DNA from: Azospirillum sp. B510
GTDB taxonomy: Bacteria; Pseudomonadota; Alphaproteobacteria; Azospirillales; Azospirillaceae
Reading direction: 5' to 3'
Assembly: GCF_000010725.1 (NCBI RefSeq)
Contig: NC_013854.1
Coordinates: 897,001-961,000 of the forward strand
DNA length: 64,000 nt
The translations under genes and the position numbers were made by a program. Below the pieces are notes generated by a model. That model was not told where the DNA came from, did not search any database, and saw only the letters and a list, made by a program, of their open reading frames with translations. Below are positions 1-8,458 of the stretch, piece after piece (position 1 is the first letter of the stretch; each line of letters starts with the position of its first letter).

Positions 1-132
1 AGCGGCCCGACCGACCCGGAATGCGGCCCGGTGTTCCGGCAGCTCGGCCTGTCGCTGGAGAGTGGGCGGCCGGTGACGCCCGGATCCTCACCGGCCTTCG
101 CTGCGGTCACCAAGCCGGTTTCCAAGCCATGA
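1..132 (+). CDS. mbnP: MbnP-type protein, C-terminal end (partial)
   Basis: The reading frame is open from base 1 and gives 43 residues ending at a TGA at 130-132. The tail contains CGPVFRQLGL, which resembles the C-terminal Cys region of MbnP / 'metallo-mystery pair' four-Cys proteins; these are nearly always encoded next to a MbnH-type dihaem protein, as here. The stop overlaps the mbnH start (ATGA at 129-132), so the two are translationally coupled. MbnP is a periplasmic metal-binding partner that MbnH oxidises; its role in methanobactin handling is not settled. Only the end is visible, so identity rests on this tail plus the neighbour. Confidence 0.7.
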   Translation, partial: SGPTDPECGPVFRQLGLSLESGRPVTPGSSPAFAAVTKPVSKP

Positions 133-1277
133 CCGGCCGGTTCCGGCGCATCCTGGCCGCAGGAGTCGCCGTCCTCGCGCCCGTCCTCGGGTTGGCGACG
201 GCGATGCCGGTCCTGGCGGCGGACTGGACATGGTCGCTGCCGGGCCATGTGCCGGAGCCGCGCGTGCCCGCCGACAACCCGATGTCGGCGGTGAAGGTCG
301 AGCTGGGCCGGCGGCTGTTCTACGATACCCGCCTGTCCGGCAACGGGACCATCGCCTGCGCCTCCTGCCACATCCAGGCGAAGGCCTTCACCGACGGACG
401 GGCGCTGTCGCCGGGATCGACCGGCGGGCTGACCCACCGGAACGCCCAGCCGCTGGCGAACAGCGCCTGGAATGCCACCTACACCTGGGCGAACCCGGCG
501 CTGGTGTCGCTGGAGCGGCAGATGGAGGTCCCGCTGTTCGGCGACGACCCCGTCGAGATGGGGGTGACCGACGCCAACCGGGCGGCGATCCTGGAGCGGC
601 TGCGCGCCGATCCCGTTTATCCGCCGCTGTTCCGCCAGTCCTTTCCCGACGAGGCGGAGCCGCTGACCATGGCGACGGTCATCAAGGCGATCGCAGCCTT
701 CCAGCGCGGCATCGTATCGGTGGACAGCCGCTATGACCGCTATCTCCAGGGCAAGGCCAGCCTGAGCGAGGCGGAGACGCGGGGCATGGCCCTGTTCTTC
801 GGCGAGCGGGCCGAGTGCCACCATTGCCATGGCAGCTTCAATTTCAACGATCAGGTCGTCCACGCCCGGAGCCGGGAGGTGGAGACGCCGTTCCACAACA
901 CCGGCCTCTACAATCTGGACGGCGCCGGGGCCTATCCCTTCCCCAACCGCGGCCTGTTCGAGTTCACCGCCAAGCCGGAGGACATGGGCGCCTTCCGTGC
1001 GCCCAGCCTGCGCAACGTGGCGGTGACCGGCCCCTACATGCATGACGGTGGCATCGCCACGCTGGCGGCGGTGATCGACGCCTATTCCGATGGCGGCCGG
1101 GCGGTGCGTTCGGGGCCGTTGAAGGGCGACGGCCGCCTCAACCCGCACAAGAGCGGCCTGATCTCCCGCATCGGGCTGACGCCGCAGGAAAAGCGCGACC
1201 TGCTGGCCTTCCTGGGAGCGCTGACGGACGAGACCCTGCTGACCGACCCGCGCTGGTCGGATCCCTGGAAGAAATGA
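129..1277 (+). CDS. mbnH: Dihaem cytochrome c peroxidase-like protein MbnH (MauG family)
   Basis: Protein of 382 aa from the ATG at 129. That start is chosen because it overlaps the mbnP stop and opens a signal peptide ending near MPVLAA (residue 31). Two CxxCH haem sites are present: CASCH at 77-81 and CHHCH at 230-234. This is the MauG/bacterial dihaem peroxidase layout. MbnH is a periplasmic dihaem enzyme that oxidises its partner MbnP through a high-valent iron intermediate. It sits directly upstream of the methanobactin precursor gene, separated by a 207-nt AT-rich leader. The longer frame back to base 21 overlaps mbnP and is rejected. Confidence 0.9.
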   Translation: MTGRFRRILAAGVAVLAPVLGLATAMPVLAADWTWSLPGHVPEPRVPADNPMSAVKVELGRRLFYDTRLSGNGTIACASCHIQAKAFTDGRALSPGSTGGLTHRNAQPLANSAWNATYTWANPALVSLERQMEVPLFGDDPVEMGVTDANRAAILERLRADPVYPPLFRQSFPDEAEPLTMATVIKAIAAFQRGIVSVDSRYDRYLQGKASLSEAETRGMALFFGERAECHHCHGSFNFNDQVVHARSREVETPFHNTGLYNLDGAGAYPFPNRGLFEFTAKPEDMGAFRAPSLRNVAVTGPYMHDGGIATLAAVIDAYSDGGRAVRSGPLKGDGRLNPHKSGLISRIGLTPQEKRDLLAFLGALTDETLLTDPRWSDPWKK

Positions 1278-1337
1278 CGATGAGGAAAGCGGTGCGCCCC
1301 GATCATGCGGGCGTGTGGTGGATAGAAAAGATCCATT

Positions 1338-1382
1338 TTCATGAATCATGAATTGACTCTATCAGTGAATCTAAAATAAAAA
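1338..1382 (+). promoter_or_regulatory. Candidate operator/promoter of mbnABCM
   Basis: A perfect 15-bp palindrome, TTCATGAATCATGAA (1338-1352), abuts TTGACT (1353-1358), a good -35 hexamer. About 16-18 nt later lies an A/T-rich stretch (near 1375-1382) that could serve as -10. This is the most AT-rich stretch of the region, between mbnH and mbnA. Further down, GCCCA (1414-1418) pairs with TGGGC (1425-1429) in the leader. Seen: palindrome and hexamer. Inferred: a repressor or activator site controlling the operon, possibly copper-responsive. No mbnI/mbnR regulator genes are inside the window. Confidence 0.45.
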
Positions 1383-1484
1383 TGAAACAGGCAAGAACGA
1401 TGAAGAGAATATTGCCCAGGAAATTGGGCGTATATTCTGATTTATTGTCTTTGTCTTTTTCAAATACAACAGGAGGACAACGAT

Positions 1485-1580
1485 ATGACCATCAAGATCG
1501 CCAAGAAGCAGACCCTGTCTGTGGCCGGCCGCGCGGGCGCCTGCTGCGGGTCCTGCTGCGCCCCGGTCGGCGTGAACTGA
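1485..1580 (+). CDS. mbnA: Methanobactin precursor peptide MbnA
   Basis: A 31-aa gene missed by long-ORF searches. It has a strong Shine-Dalgarno AGGAGG (1471-1476) 8 nt before the ATG. The leader reads MTIKIAKKQTLSVAGRAG, very like the conserved MbnA leader (MTVKIAQKK...GR). The core is ACCGSCCAPVGVN, with four Cys in CC-GS-CC. In known methanobactins two core Cys are converted by MbnBC to oxazolone/thioamide groups that chelate copper. This core lacks the C-terminal Cys-Ser-Cys-Met of the M. trichosporium type, so it belongs to a different core class. It is followed by mbnB, mbnC and an exporter. Confidence 0.95.
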   Translation: MTIKIAKKQTLSVAGRAGACCGSCCAPVGVN

Positions 1581-1647
1581 TCGGGAGGGCCGCCGCCCGC
1601 CGCACCGCGTGGTGGCGGCCCGTTCCGCCGAAGGCGAGGCCGTGCCC

Positions 1648-2475
1648 ATGAAGATCGGTTTCAATTTCACGCTGGGAGAGACGCTGCCCCTGGTCCGGAG
1701 CCTGCTGGCATCGGGCCGCATCGACTATGTCGAACTGCTCATCGACAATTTCCTCGCCGTCCCGGAGGAGGAGTTGGCCGCCGGTTTCGACGTCCCGGTC
1801 GGCTTTCACATCATGTTCTCCAAATTCATCGAGGCCGACGAGGCGGCGCTGGACAGCCTCGCATCGCGCCTGCGCAGCCTGATCGACCGCATGAACCCGC
1901 TCTATGTGTCGGATCATGTGGCGCGTTTCACTCATGACGGGCGCCAACTCTACCACCTCGCCGAGATCGACTATGCCGCCGATTACGGGCGCGTGCGCGA
2001 GCGTGTGGACTGGTGGCAGCAGCGGCTGGGACGGCGGCTGTTCCTGGAAAACTACCCCTCCATCCTGGACGGCGGCCACGACGCGCCGGCCTTTTTCGAG
2101 CGGCTGTGCCGGGATACCGGCTGCGGGGTGTTGTTCGACGCCTCCAACGCGGTTTGCGCCCATCTCAATTGCGGCGTGCCGCTGGAGGCCTGGGATGGCG
2201 TCATCGACGCGAGCCGCCATTTCCACACCGCCGGCTACAACCTGTCGATCCTCCAGCCGCATCTGGTCCTGGACACCCATGACCGTGCCTTGTCCGAAGC
2301 GACCATGGCCTTTCTGGAGAGCCGGCGTGGCCTGTTCGACAAGCCCGGCGCCACCATGACCTACGAGCGCGACGACAATTTCGATGAGGCGGACATCGCG
2401 GCGGACCTCGACCGTCTGCGCGCTCTCTTCGTTCGCGACCCCGTCGCTCCCGCCTTGGAAAGGGCCGTGCCGTGA
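1648..2475 (+). CDS. mbnB: Methanobactin biosynthesis protein MbnB (DUF692)
   Basis: Protein of 275 aa starting MKIGFNFTL at 1648; the upstream GTG at 1609 adds 13 residues lacking family similarity. DUF692 proteins are TIM-barrel iron enzymes. Likely metal-ligand segments visible here are H54 (VGFHIMF), SDHVARF, ENYPS, FDASN, HTAGYN and DTHDRAL. With MbnC it uses its iron centre and O2 to convert Cys residues of MbnA into oxazolone-thioamide groups. The gene lies 67 nt after mbnA, and its stop overlaps the GTG of mbnC (GTGA at 2472-2475). Confidence 0.95.
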   Translation: MKIGFNFTLGETLPLVRSLLASGRIDYVELLIDNFLAVPEEELAAGFDVPVGFHIMFSKFIEADEAALDSLASRLRSLIDRMNPLYVSDHVARFTHDGRQLYHLAEIDYAADYGRVRERVDWWQQRLGRRLFLENYPSILDGGHDAPAFFERLCRDTGCGVLFDASNAVCAHLNCGVPLEAWDGVIDASRHFHTAGYNLSILQPHLVLDTHDRALSEATMAFLESRRGLFDKPGATMTYERDDNFDEADIAADLDRLRALFVRDPVAPALERAVP

Positions 2476-3065
2476 CCATGACCGCGATGACGCCGGGCTG
2501 GGCGAAACGGCTGGTCGACGCCGACCTGCTGGGGGCGTTGACCGTGCCGGCCCGCCAGGGCGACTATCCGCGCGCCTCCCGCGCCTTCGTGCGCATCGAC
2601 ACCAGTCTGCGCATCTACTGGCATACGCTGTTCGACATCTGTCCGGGCCTGCTGGACCTGTCCGGCCCGGACGGGCTGTCCATCTTCCGCCCCTTCATGG
2701 CCTGGGCCGCGGATGAACGGCTGTCGCTGAATTGGACCTATTATCTGTGGGTGGACGTCTGGCTGCGCCGCTCGCCCTTCGCCGGCCGGGTGACGCCCGA
2801 ACTGCGGCTGTCGCTGATCGGCGCGTCGGCCGCCCGATGGGCCACCGGCGACCGGTTGGAGGCCGGCGGCATCGTGCTGTCCGGTCTGGACGCCGCCGAT
2901 CTGGTCTGTGGCTGGAAGGCGCGGAGCATCGATGCCGGCCGCCAGGTCGAGCGGATCGGACTGGAAGACCCTCTGCCGACGGCGCCGGAGCCTTTCGGCT
3001 TCTTCACCGTCCCAGGCGGGGAGTTGGATGGCGGCTTTCCCGGCTGGACGCCGATTCCACGGTGA
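2472..3065 (+). CDS. mbnC: Methanobactin biosynthesis partner MbnC
   Basis: Protein of up to 197 aa. GTG at 2472 overlaps the mbnB stop; ATG at 2478 is an alternative start. The sequence (SLRIYWHTLFDICPGLLDLSG; LSLNWTYYLWVDVWLRRSPF) matches MbnC, which has no catalytic motif of its own but forms the MbnBC heterodimer needed for substrate binding and activity. Its stop overlaps the start of the MATE gene (GTGA at 3062-3065). Copy number and order (A-B-C-M) match Azospirillum-type clusters. Confidence 0.9.
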   Translation: MTMTAMTPGWAKRLVDADLLGALTVPARQGDYPRASRAFVRIDTSLRIYWHTLFDICPGLLDLSGPDGLSIFRPFMAWAADERLSLNWTYYLWVDVWLRRSPFAGRVTPELRLSLIGASAARWATGDRLEAGGIVLSGLDAADLVCGWKARSIDAGRQVERIGLEDPLPTAPEPFGFFTVPGGELDGGFPGWTPIPR

Positions 3066-4462
3066 CGCGCACAACCGCGCTCCGAACGGCGCTCGGCCGA
3101 ATGTCCCTCTGCCGGGCGGTGGTGGCGGAAGCGGCCTTCTGGCGCGGGTACCTGGCGTTGCTTTTCACCTTCCTCCTGGCCCAGACGGCACCGCAGATCG
3201 ATCTCGCGCTGCTCGCCCGGTCTCCGGACGGCGCCGTCGCCGCCTATGTGGTGGTGGTGCGGCTGGCGCTGCTGGAGACGGTCGCCACCATGGCGCTCGG
3301 CTCCGTCGCCTCGGTCGCGGCGAGCCGCGCGGCGGCGTCCGGATCTGCGTCCGGAGCTGCGTCCAGAGCTGCGGCGTCGGAGGTGAGTGGGGCGCTGTGG
3401 CTGGCGGCGCTGGCCGGCGGCCTGTTCGCCCTGGCCGGCGCGCTCGCCTACCCGTTCGCGCTCCCGTGGGTGGCGGGCGGGGATGCCGGGGTCGGCGCCA
3501 TGGCGGCGGCTGCCTTGCCTTGGTTCATCGCCACCACCCCCATCCGCATGGTCGGCGGGACGGCGGCCTTCCTGCTCCATGCCGTCGGGCGGGGCGGGCT
3601 GGCGATCCGCTGGAAGTCGATGGAGCTGGCCGCCCGCGCCGGCGTAGGATTCCTGATCGTCGACCGGATGGTTCCCGGCGCCGCCGGCTGCTTCGTCGCC
3701 GCCCTGCTGGTGACGGCGCCGTCGGCGGTCTGGGCGGTTGCCGCGTTGCGCGTCCATGCCAGTGATGGCGGCAGGCCTGACCGTGCCTGGCTGTCCGTCA
3801 GGCTCAGGGCCGCGGCGTGGGAGTCGCAGCGGCTGCTGTCCTTCCATCTGCTCGGCCTGGCCACGCTGGCGCTGTTCGCCGCCCCGCTCGGTGGCGGTGG
3901 ACGGGAGCGGCTGGAGGCCTACGCCGCCGCGTCGGTGCTGGTGCTGGCGTTGTTCGCGCCTTTGGTCGCGCAACTGCGCTTCCTGGCGATGCGGCTGGCC
4001 GGCTGCTCTGCGGCCGACGTGGCCGTGATGGTCCGCGCCCGGTTGGCCTGGGGGATGGCGGTCGGGAGCGCGGCCGGCCTGACGCTGGCCGTGGCCGGCG
4101 ATGGGCTTGGGCGGTGGGTTTACCACCAGGAGGGGCGCTGGTGGTCGGCCCTTGTGTGCGCGCTCGCTCTATCGGTGCCCTGGCGGGTCGTCGGCAACAT
4201 GTTGCGGGCCGCCTTGCAGGCCACCGGCGGCTTCGCCGGGGTGGCGCGGGCCGACGGCCTGTTCGGCTGGCTGTTCGGCTTGCCGCTGACCGCGTTGGGG
4301 TTGTGGTGGGATTGCCCCGCCCTTGCCGCCGGCGCTCTGCTGTTGCCGGAGGTCGCCGCGGTGGTCTGGCTGTGGAGCCGTCTGGCCCGCGCCGCGCGGA
4401 CCGGGGCAGGCGACTCCACAACCATGCAGGCTCAGTCCACCGTGTCGGTGGCGGGCAGGTGA
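3062..4462 (+). CDS. mbnM: MATE-family exporter MbnM
   Basis: Protein of 466 aa with GTG start at 3062 overlapping the mbnC stop. It is Ala/Leu/Val/Gly-rich with about 12 hydrophobic segments, e.g. GYLALLFTFLLAQ near the start and LAAGALLLPEVAAVVWLWS near the end. MATE antiporters move compounds out of the cytoplasm; in mbn operons MbnM is the presumed methanobactin exporter. A Ser/Ala stretch (AASGSASGAASRAAAS) forms an unusual loop about 90-105 residues in. The 3' end overlaps convergent cydX by 31 nt. Function is assigned mainly by operon context. Confidence 0.85.
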   Translation: MTRTTALRTALGRMSLCRAVVAEAAFWRGYLALLFTFLLAQTAPQIDLALLARSPDGAVAAYVVVVRLALLETVATMALGSVASVAASRAAASGSASGAASRAAASEVSGALWLAALAGGLFALAGALAYPFALPWVAGGDAGVGAMAAAALPWFIATTPIRMVGGTAAFLLHAVGRGGLAIRWKSMELAARAGVGFLIVDRMVPGAAGCFVAALLVTAPSAVWAVAALRVHASDGGRPDRAWLSVRLRAAAWESQRLLSFHLLGLATLALFAAPLGGGGRERLEAYAAASVLVLALFAPLVAQLRFLAMRLAGCSAADVAVMVRARLAWGMAVGSAAGLTLAVAGDGLGRWVYHQEGRWWSALVCALALSVPWRVVGNMLRAALQATGGFAGVARADGLFGWLFGLPLTALGLWWDCPALAAGALLLPEVAAVVWLWSRLARAARTGAGDSTTMQAQSTVSVAGR

Positions 4463-4539
4463 TGTTCGTGCCAGACGGCGTTCAGGATGCCGCAGGCGAA
4501 GGCGAAGCCGACGCCGAGGACCCAGGCGAAATACCACAT
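4432..4539 (-). CDS. cydX: Cytochrome bd small subunit CydX
   Basis: A 35-aa protein beginning MWYFAWVLGVGFAFACGILNA: one transmembrane helix with the W-Y-F-A-W-x-L-G signature of CydX (CbdX/YbgT). It lies 29 nt downstream of cydB on the same strand. CydX stabilises the CydAB complex and its haems in the inner membrane. The 3' end overlaps the convergent 3' end of mbnM by 31 nt, so transcripts of the two operons are complementary there. Confidence 0.92.
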   Translation of the reverse strand: MWYFAWVLGVGFAFACGILNAVWHEHHLPATDTVD

Positions 4540-4568
4540 GGCCGGTGTTCTCCTGTGTTGGGGATGAT

Positions 4569-5720
4569 TCAATAGAGGCTGGAGGGGTTGCGCTGGATGT
4601 CCGCCGGCCCGACCCGTCCGCGCAGGACGCGGAAGATCAGGCCGGTGTAGGCCAGGATCAGCGGCAGGAAGATCAGCGTCGCCACCAGCATCACCAGCAG
4701 CGTACGGTGGCTGGAGGAGGCGTCCCACACCGTCAGGCTGGCCGACGGGACGATGCTGGAGGGCATCAGCATCGGGAACATGCTGACCCCCGCCGTGGCG
4801 ATGATACCGGCGATGCCGGTGGCGCTGGCGATGAAGGCGGCGCCCGGCCTGTCCTTCAGGGTGGCGATGAAGGCGCAAGCCGGGCCGAGCACGCCCAGCA
4901 CCGGCGCCGCGACCGTCCAGGGATGGGATGCATAGTTGGCGAGCCAGCCGCCCGGCCGCAGCTCCACCTGCTTGAACAGCGGGTTGGACGGCCCATCGGT
5001 CACCACGGTTCCGACCAGGGCGTAGCCCGGCAGCCCCAGCGCGACCCACAGCCCGGCCAGCAGGAACAGTAGGATGGTGACCGGCGCGCCGGCGCGGACA
5101 TAGGCGGCGGCGCGTTGCCTGACTGCGCCGTCGGTCTTGAGGGCGAGATAGACGGCGCCATGGGTGGTCAGCATGGCGAGCGACAGCAGCCCGGCCAGCA
5201 GGCCGAAGGGGTTGAGCAACTCCAGCAGCCCGCCGCCCTCGTAGAACACGCGCAGGTCGCCGTCGATGCGGAAGGGCACCCCTTGCAGCAGGTTGCCGAA
5301 GGCGACGCCGAAGACCAGCGACGGCACCACCCCGCCCGCCACCAGGGCGGCGTCCCAGAAGCCGCGCCAGCGGGTGTCGGCGAACTTGTTGCGGAACTCG
5401 AACCCGACCGGGCGCAGGATCAGCGTGACCAGCACCAGGAACAGCGCGATGTAGAAGCCGGAGAAGGCGGCGGCATAGATCGCCGGCCAGGCGGCGAAGA
5501 TGGCGCCGGCCCCCAGGATCAGCCAGACCTGATTGCCGTCCCACACCGGGCCGATGCTGTTGATGGCGACGCGCCGCTCCAGGTCGGTGCGGGCGACCAG
5601 CGGCAGCAGGGCGGCGACCCCCAGATCAAAGCCGTCCATCACGGCGAAGCCGATCAGAAGGACGCCCAGGAACAGCCACCAGATCAGGCGGAGATGCTCG
5701 TAATCGAACAGGATTTCCAT
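4569..5720 (-). CDS. cydB: Cytochrome bd ubiquinol oxidase subunit II
   Basis: Protein of 383 aa starting MEILFDYEHLRLIWWLFLGVLLIGFAV, a typical CydB N-terminus, followed by the conserved DGFDLGVAALLP and GPVWDGNQVWLI segments. Multi-pass inner-membrane partner of CydA in the copper-free bd-type terminal oxidase, which reduces O2 to water with quinol electrons at high oxygen affinity. It begins 10 nt after cydA ends and is followed by cydX. Confidence 0.97.
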   Translation of the reverse strand: MEILFDYEHLRLIWWLFLGVLLIGFAVMDGFDLGVAALLPLVARTDLERRVAINSIGPVWDGNQVWLILGAGAIFAAWPAIYAAAFSGFYIALFLVLVTLILRPVGFEFRNKFADTRWRGFWDAALVAGGVVPSLVFGVAFGNLLQGVPFRIDGDLRVFYEGGGLLELLNPFGLLAGLLSLAMLTTHGAVYLALKTDGAVRQRAAAYVRAGAPVTILLFLLAGLWVALGLPGYALVGTVVTDGPSNPLFKQVELRPGGWLANYASHPWTVAAPVLGVLGPACAFIATLKDRPGAAFIASATGIAGIIATAGVSMFPMLMPSSIVPSASLTVWDASSSHRTLLVMLVATLIFLPLILAYTGLIFRVLRGRVGPADIQRNPSSLY

Positions 5721-5730
5721 GGTCGGATCC

Positions 5731-7290
5731 TCAGGCGGCCGGGATGGGCTGTGGGGCGGGGGAGGGAGGCCGCAGGGCGTCCGCCGGGCCGATGCGGATG
5801 TATTTGCGCATCAGGATCACGTCGACGATCAGCAGCGAGGTGTAGAACAGGACGAAGCCGGACAGCGAGAACAGCACCTGTCCGGCCGACAGCGCCGAGG
5901 AGGCGAGGAAGGTCGGCAGTACGCCGTCGATGGCCCAGGGCTGGCGGCCATATTCGGCCACGACCCAACCCAGCTCCGCCGCCAGCCAGGGCAGCGGCAG
6001 CGACCAGACGCAGATCCTCAGGAACAGCGGATGATCGAAGTCGCGGCGGCAGGACCGCCAGAAGGCGATGGCGAACAGGCCGATGAAGAAGAAGCCGAGC
6101 CCCACCATCACCCGGAAGCTCCAGAACAGCGGCGGGACGGCGGGGATCACGTCGTTGGCCGCCCGCGCGATGGTGGCGTCGTCCGCCGTCCGTGGATCGG
6201 CCACATAGCGCTTCAGCAGCAGGGCGTGTCCCAGATCGCCGGCCCGTGCCGCCAGCGTGGCGCGGGCCTCGGCGTCGCCACGGTTGGCGCGCAACCGCTC
6301 CAGCGCGTCGTAGGCGATCAGGCCGTTGCGGATGCGGGCCTCCGCCCGCCGGACCAGATCGTCGATGCCCGGCAGCACCGTGTTGGCCGAGCGGGTGGCG
6401 ATCAGCCCCAGCGCCCAGGGGACGGTCACCGCCGCGTGGTTCTCCCGCGCCTGCTGGTCGGGAATGGCGAACAGGGTGAAGCCGGCCGGAGCCGGTTCGG
6501 TCTCCCACATCGCTTCGATGGCGGCCAGCTTGACCTTCTGGTGCTCGCTGACGGTGTATCCGCTCTCGTCTCCCAGCACGGCGGCCGACAGGGCGGCGGC
6601 CAGCCCGAATGCCGAGGCGACGATCATCGAGCGGGTGGCGAAAGCGCGATGACGGCCCTTCAGCAGATACCAGGCGCTGACCGACAGCACGAAGATCGAG
6701 CCGGTGACATAGCCGGCGCTGACGGTGTGGACGAATTTCGCCTGCGCCACCGGGTTGAACAGCAGATCCCAGAAGGAGGCCAGTTCCATCCGCATGGTGT
6801 CGGGATTGAACTCCGCACCGACGGGGTTCTGCATCCAGCCGTTGGCGATCAGGATCCACAGCGCCGACAGGTTGGAGCCGATGGCGACCAGCCAGGTCAC
6901 CGTCAGATGCCCGAGCTTCGACAGCCGGTTCCAGCCGAAGAAGAACAGCCCGACGAAGCTGGATTCCAGGAAGAAGGCCATCAGCCCTTCGATGGCCAGC
7001 GGGGCGCCGAAGATGTCGCCGACATAGTGGCTGTAATAGGCCCAGTTGGTGCCGAACTGGAACTCCATGGTGATGCCGGTGGCCACCCCCATGGCGAAGT
7101 TGATGCTGAACAGCTTGCCCCAGAACTGGGTCATGTCGCGCCAGATCGGCCGGCCGGTCATGACATAAACGCTTTCCATGATGGCCAGCAGGAAGGACAG
7201 CCCCAGCGTCAGGGGCACGAACAGGAAATGGTAGAGCGCCGTCATGCCGAATTGCAGGCGTGACAGGCTCATCGGATCGAGATCGAACAT
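5731..7290 (-). CDS. cydA: Cytochrome bd ubiquinol oxidase subunit I
   Basis: Protein of 519 aa starting MFDLDPMSLSRLQFG at 7290; the longer frame to 7416 is not supported. Visible marks are H21 (TALYHFLFVPLTLG, haem ligand region), the GRQPWAIDGVLPT motif, and FHTVSAGYVTGS-type helices. Length is close to E. coli CydA. It binds haems b558, b595 and d and carries the quinol site. The operon order is cydP-cydA-cydB-cydX. Being copper-free, it suits copper-poor, low-oxygen conditions, which is notable beside a copper-chelator operon. Confidence 0.97.
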   Translation of the reverse strand: MFDLDPMSLSRLQFGMTALYHFLFVPLTLGLSFLLAIMESVYVMTGRPIWRDMTQFWGKLFSINFAMGVATGITMEFQFGTNWAYYSHYVGDIFGAPLAIEGLMAFFLESSFVGLFFFGWNRLSKLGHLTVTWLVAIGSNLSALWILIANGWMQNPVGAEFNPDTMRMELASFWDLLFNPVAQAKFVHTVSAGYVTGSIFVLSVSAWYLLKGRHRAFATRSMIVASAFGLAAALSAAVLGDESGYTVSEHQKVKLAAIEAMWETEPAPAGFTLFAIPDQQARENHAAVTVPWALGLIATRSANTVLPGIDDLVRRAEARIRNGLIAYDALERLRANRGDAEARATLAARAGDLGHALLLKRYVADPRTADDATIARAANDVIPAVPPLFWSFRVMVGLGFFFIGLFAIAFWRSCRRDFDHPLFLRICVWSLPLPWLAAELGWVVAEYGRQPWAIDGVLPTFLASSALSAGQVLFSLSGFVLFYTSLLIVDVILMRKYIRIGPADALRPPSPAPQPIPAA

Positions 7291-7307
7291 CGTGGGTCTT
7301 CGAATCC

Positions 7308-7541
7308 TCAACGCGGCGACGCCGACAGCGTCAGATGGCGGTCCATGGCGGACGCATCGACGACCGGGCGGTGCGCGCCGTCGAACAGGAACATCCGCAT
7401 CGCCACAACCACGCACAGCTTGACCAGCAAGGTCGCCGTGATGGTGCGGGAGAGCGGGGAGTGGAAGAAGCGTGACCGGGCCGCCGGGCGGTAGGGATCG
7501 CAGGGTGGAGCGGATGCTTCACCGTCGCCTCGCATGCTCAT
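7308..7541 (-). CDS. cydP: Putative cytochrome oxidase small subunit CydP
   Basis: Protein of 77 aa with one membrane segment, LSRTITATLLVKLCVVVAMR, followed by MFLFDGAHRP. This layout (basic stretch, L-V-K-L helix, short tail) resembles CydP proteins found just before cydA in proteobacteria. It ends 17 nt before cydA, so co-transcription is likely. Role within the bd complex is not well established. Confidence 0.65.
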   Translation of the reverse strand: MSMRGDGEASAPPCDPYRPAARSRFFHSPLSRTITATLLVKLCVVVAMRMFLFDGAHRPVVDASAMDRHLTLSASPR

Positions 7542-7613
7542 ATCGGGTCCTTTCGGACAAGGGGAAGGCGTTCGGCCCGATGGGCCGGCGCGGCTGTCTG
7601 GATGGCGGCTCGG

Positions 7614-8177
7614 TCAGATCGCTGGAGACGGGGGCGGGAGCGGCGGCGGTCCGCGCGGCCAGGCGCTGCCCGAAGGCCGGCCTGTAAGCGTGTCGGAGGA
7701 GGCGGGAATGGGGCGCCAAAGGACGGGGCGCGACGCCGGCACCGGGCATTCGACGGGAGGCGGCGTCTGGCTGTTGCCGTGCAGCAGTGGCAGGCAGAAC
7801 AGGCAGAAGGCTCCGCCATGCGCATCATCGACGGGAACCCCATCGGTGCGCCGGCTTGGGGCGGTTTCGGCGGCGATGCGCTCGCCGGTTCGCCGGTCGA
7901 TGACGACGAGGCCGGCGGAGGTGCAGATGACGATGCGGTCGCCGAGCAGCTCCTGCGCGAAGGGCGGTGCAAAGGGCAGTGCGGAACCGGCGGACGGGGG
8001 CGGCAGGCCGGCGGCCAGGATTTGCAGGGTCAGCAGGGCCAGACAGGCCAGGGCGCCGATGCGCAGCCGTGTAAAAAGGCCCGTAGCGTTCGGCGATGTC
8101 TGCCGTGGACAGCCGGACGCGGCGCGGCCGGTGGCGGCGCGCGGCGGTCGGTCTGGAAACGGCGGGACATCGGTCAT
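7614..8177 (-). CDS. DUF2946 family protein (first copy)
   Basis: Protein of about 187 aa from ATG at 8177 (a longer frame reaches 8270). A hydrophobic N-terminal anchor (IGALACLALLTLQILAAG) is followed by IVICTSAGLVVID and GGAFCLFCLPLLHG, the Cys-x-x-Cys region of DUF2946. The C-terminus is Pro-rich and low-complexity. DUF2946 proteins are small exported proteins often encoded beside TonB-dependent receptors; one (CruR of Bordetella) acts as a copper-responsive upstream ORF. It lies between another DUF2946 gene and cydP, all leftward. Confidence 0.7.
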   Translation of the reverse strand: MTDVPPFPDRPPRAATGRAASGCPRQTSPNATGLFTRLRIGALACLALLTLQILAAGLPPPSAGSALPFAPPFAQELLGDRIVICTSAGLVVIDRRTGERIAAETAPSRRTDGVPVDDAHGGAFCLFCLPLLHGNSQTPPPVECPVPASRPVLWRPIPASSDTLTGRPSGSAWPRGPPPLPPPSPAI

Positions 8178-8458
8178 GGCGGATGGCTTCGCGGTCAAGG
8201 CCGCGCGAATGGGTTCAGCGAGCGGGAGGTGGCGGCCACGCCATCCTTTCCGTTTGTATTGAGTCCGCACGGTGGCGGATCCCCGGCACGGAGGAGGCTT
8301 GGTTTGCTCGGACGGGCCGCAGGCGACCGCGGGAGAGATGCCGGGGCATTCTGTCCGTCACGCAAGGACTCCAGGCATGTCCATGGACCGCGGCATCGGG
8401 ATGCCACGCGGTGGAAGCGCCGTTCGGAGTGCGGACGGAAAGGGAAGGGAGCGCCGGC

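Noticed and set aside
2741..4126. 461-aa minus-strand frame across mbnC and mbnM
   Set aside because: Antisense to genes with strong family and operon support; composition is Arg/Gln/Pro rich.
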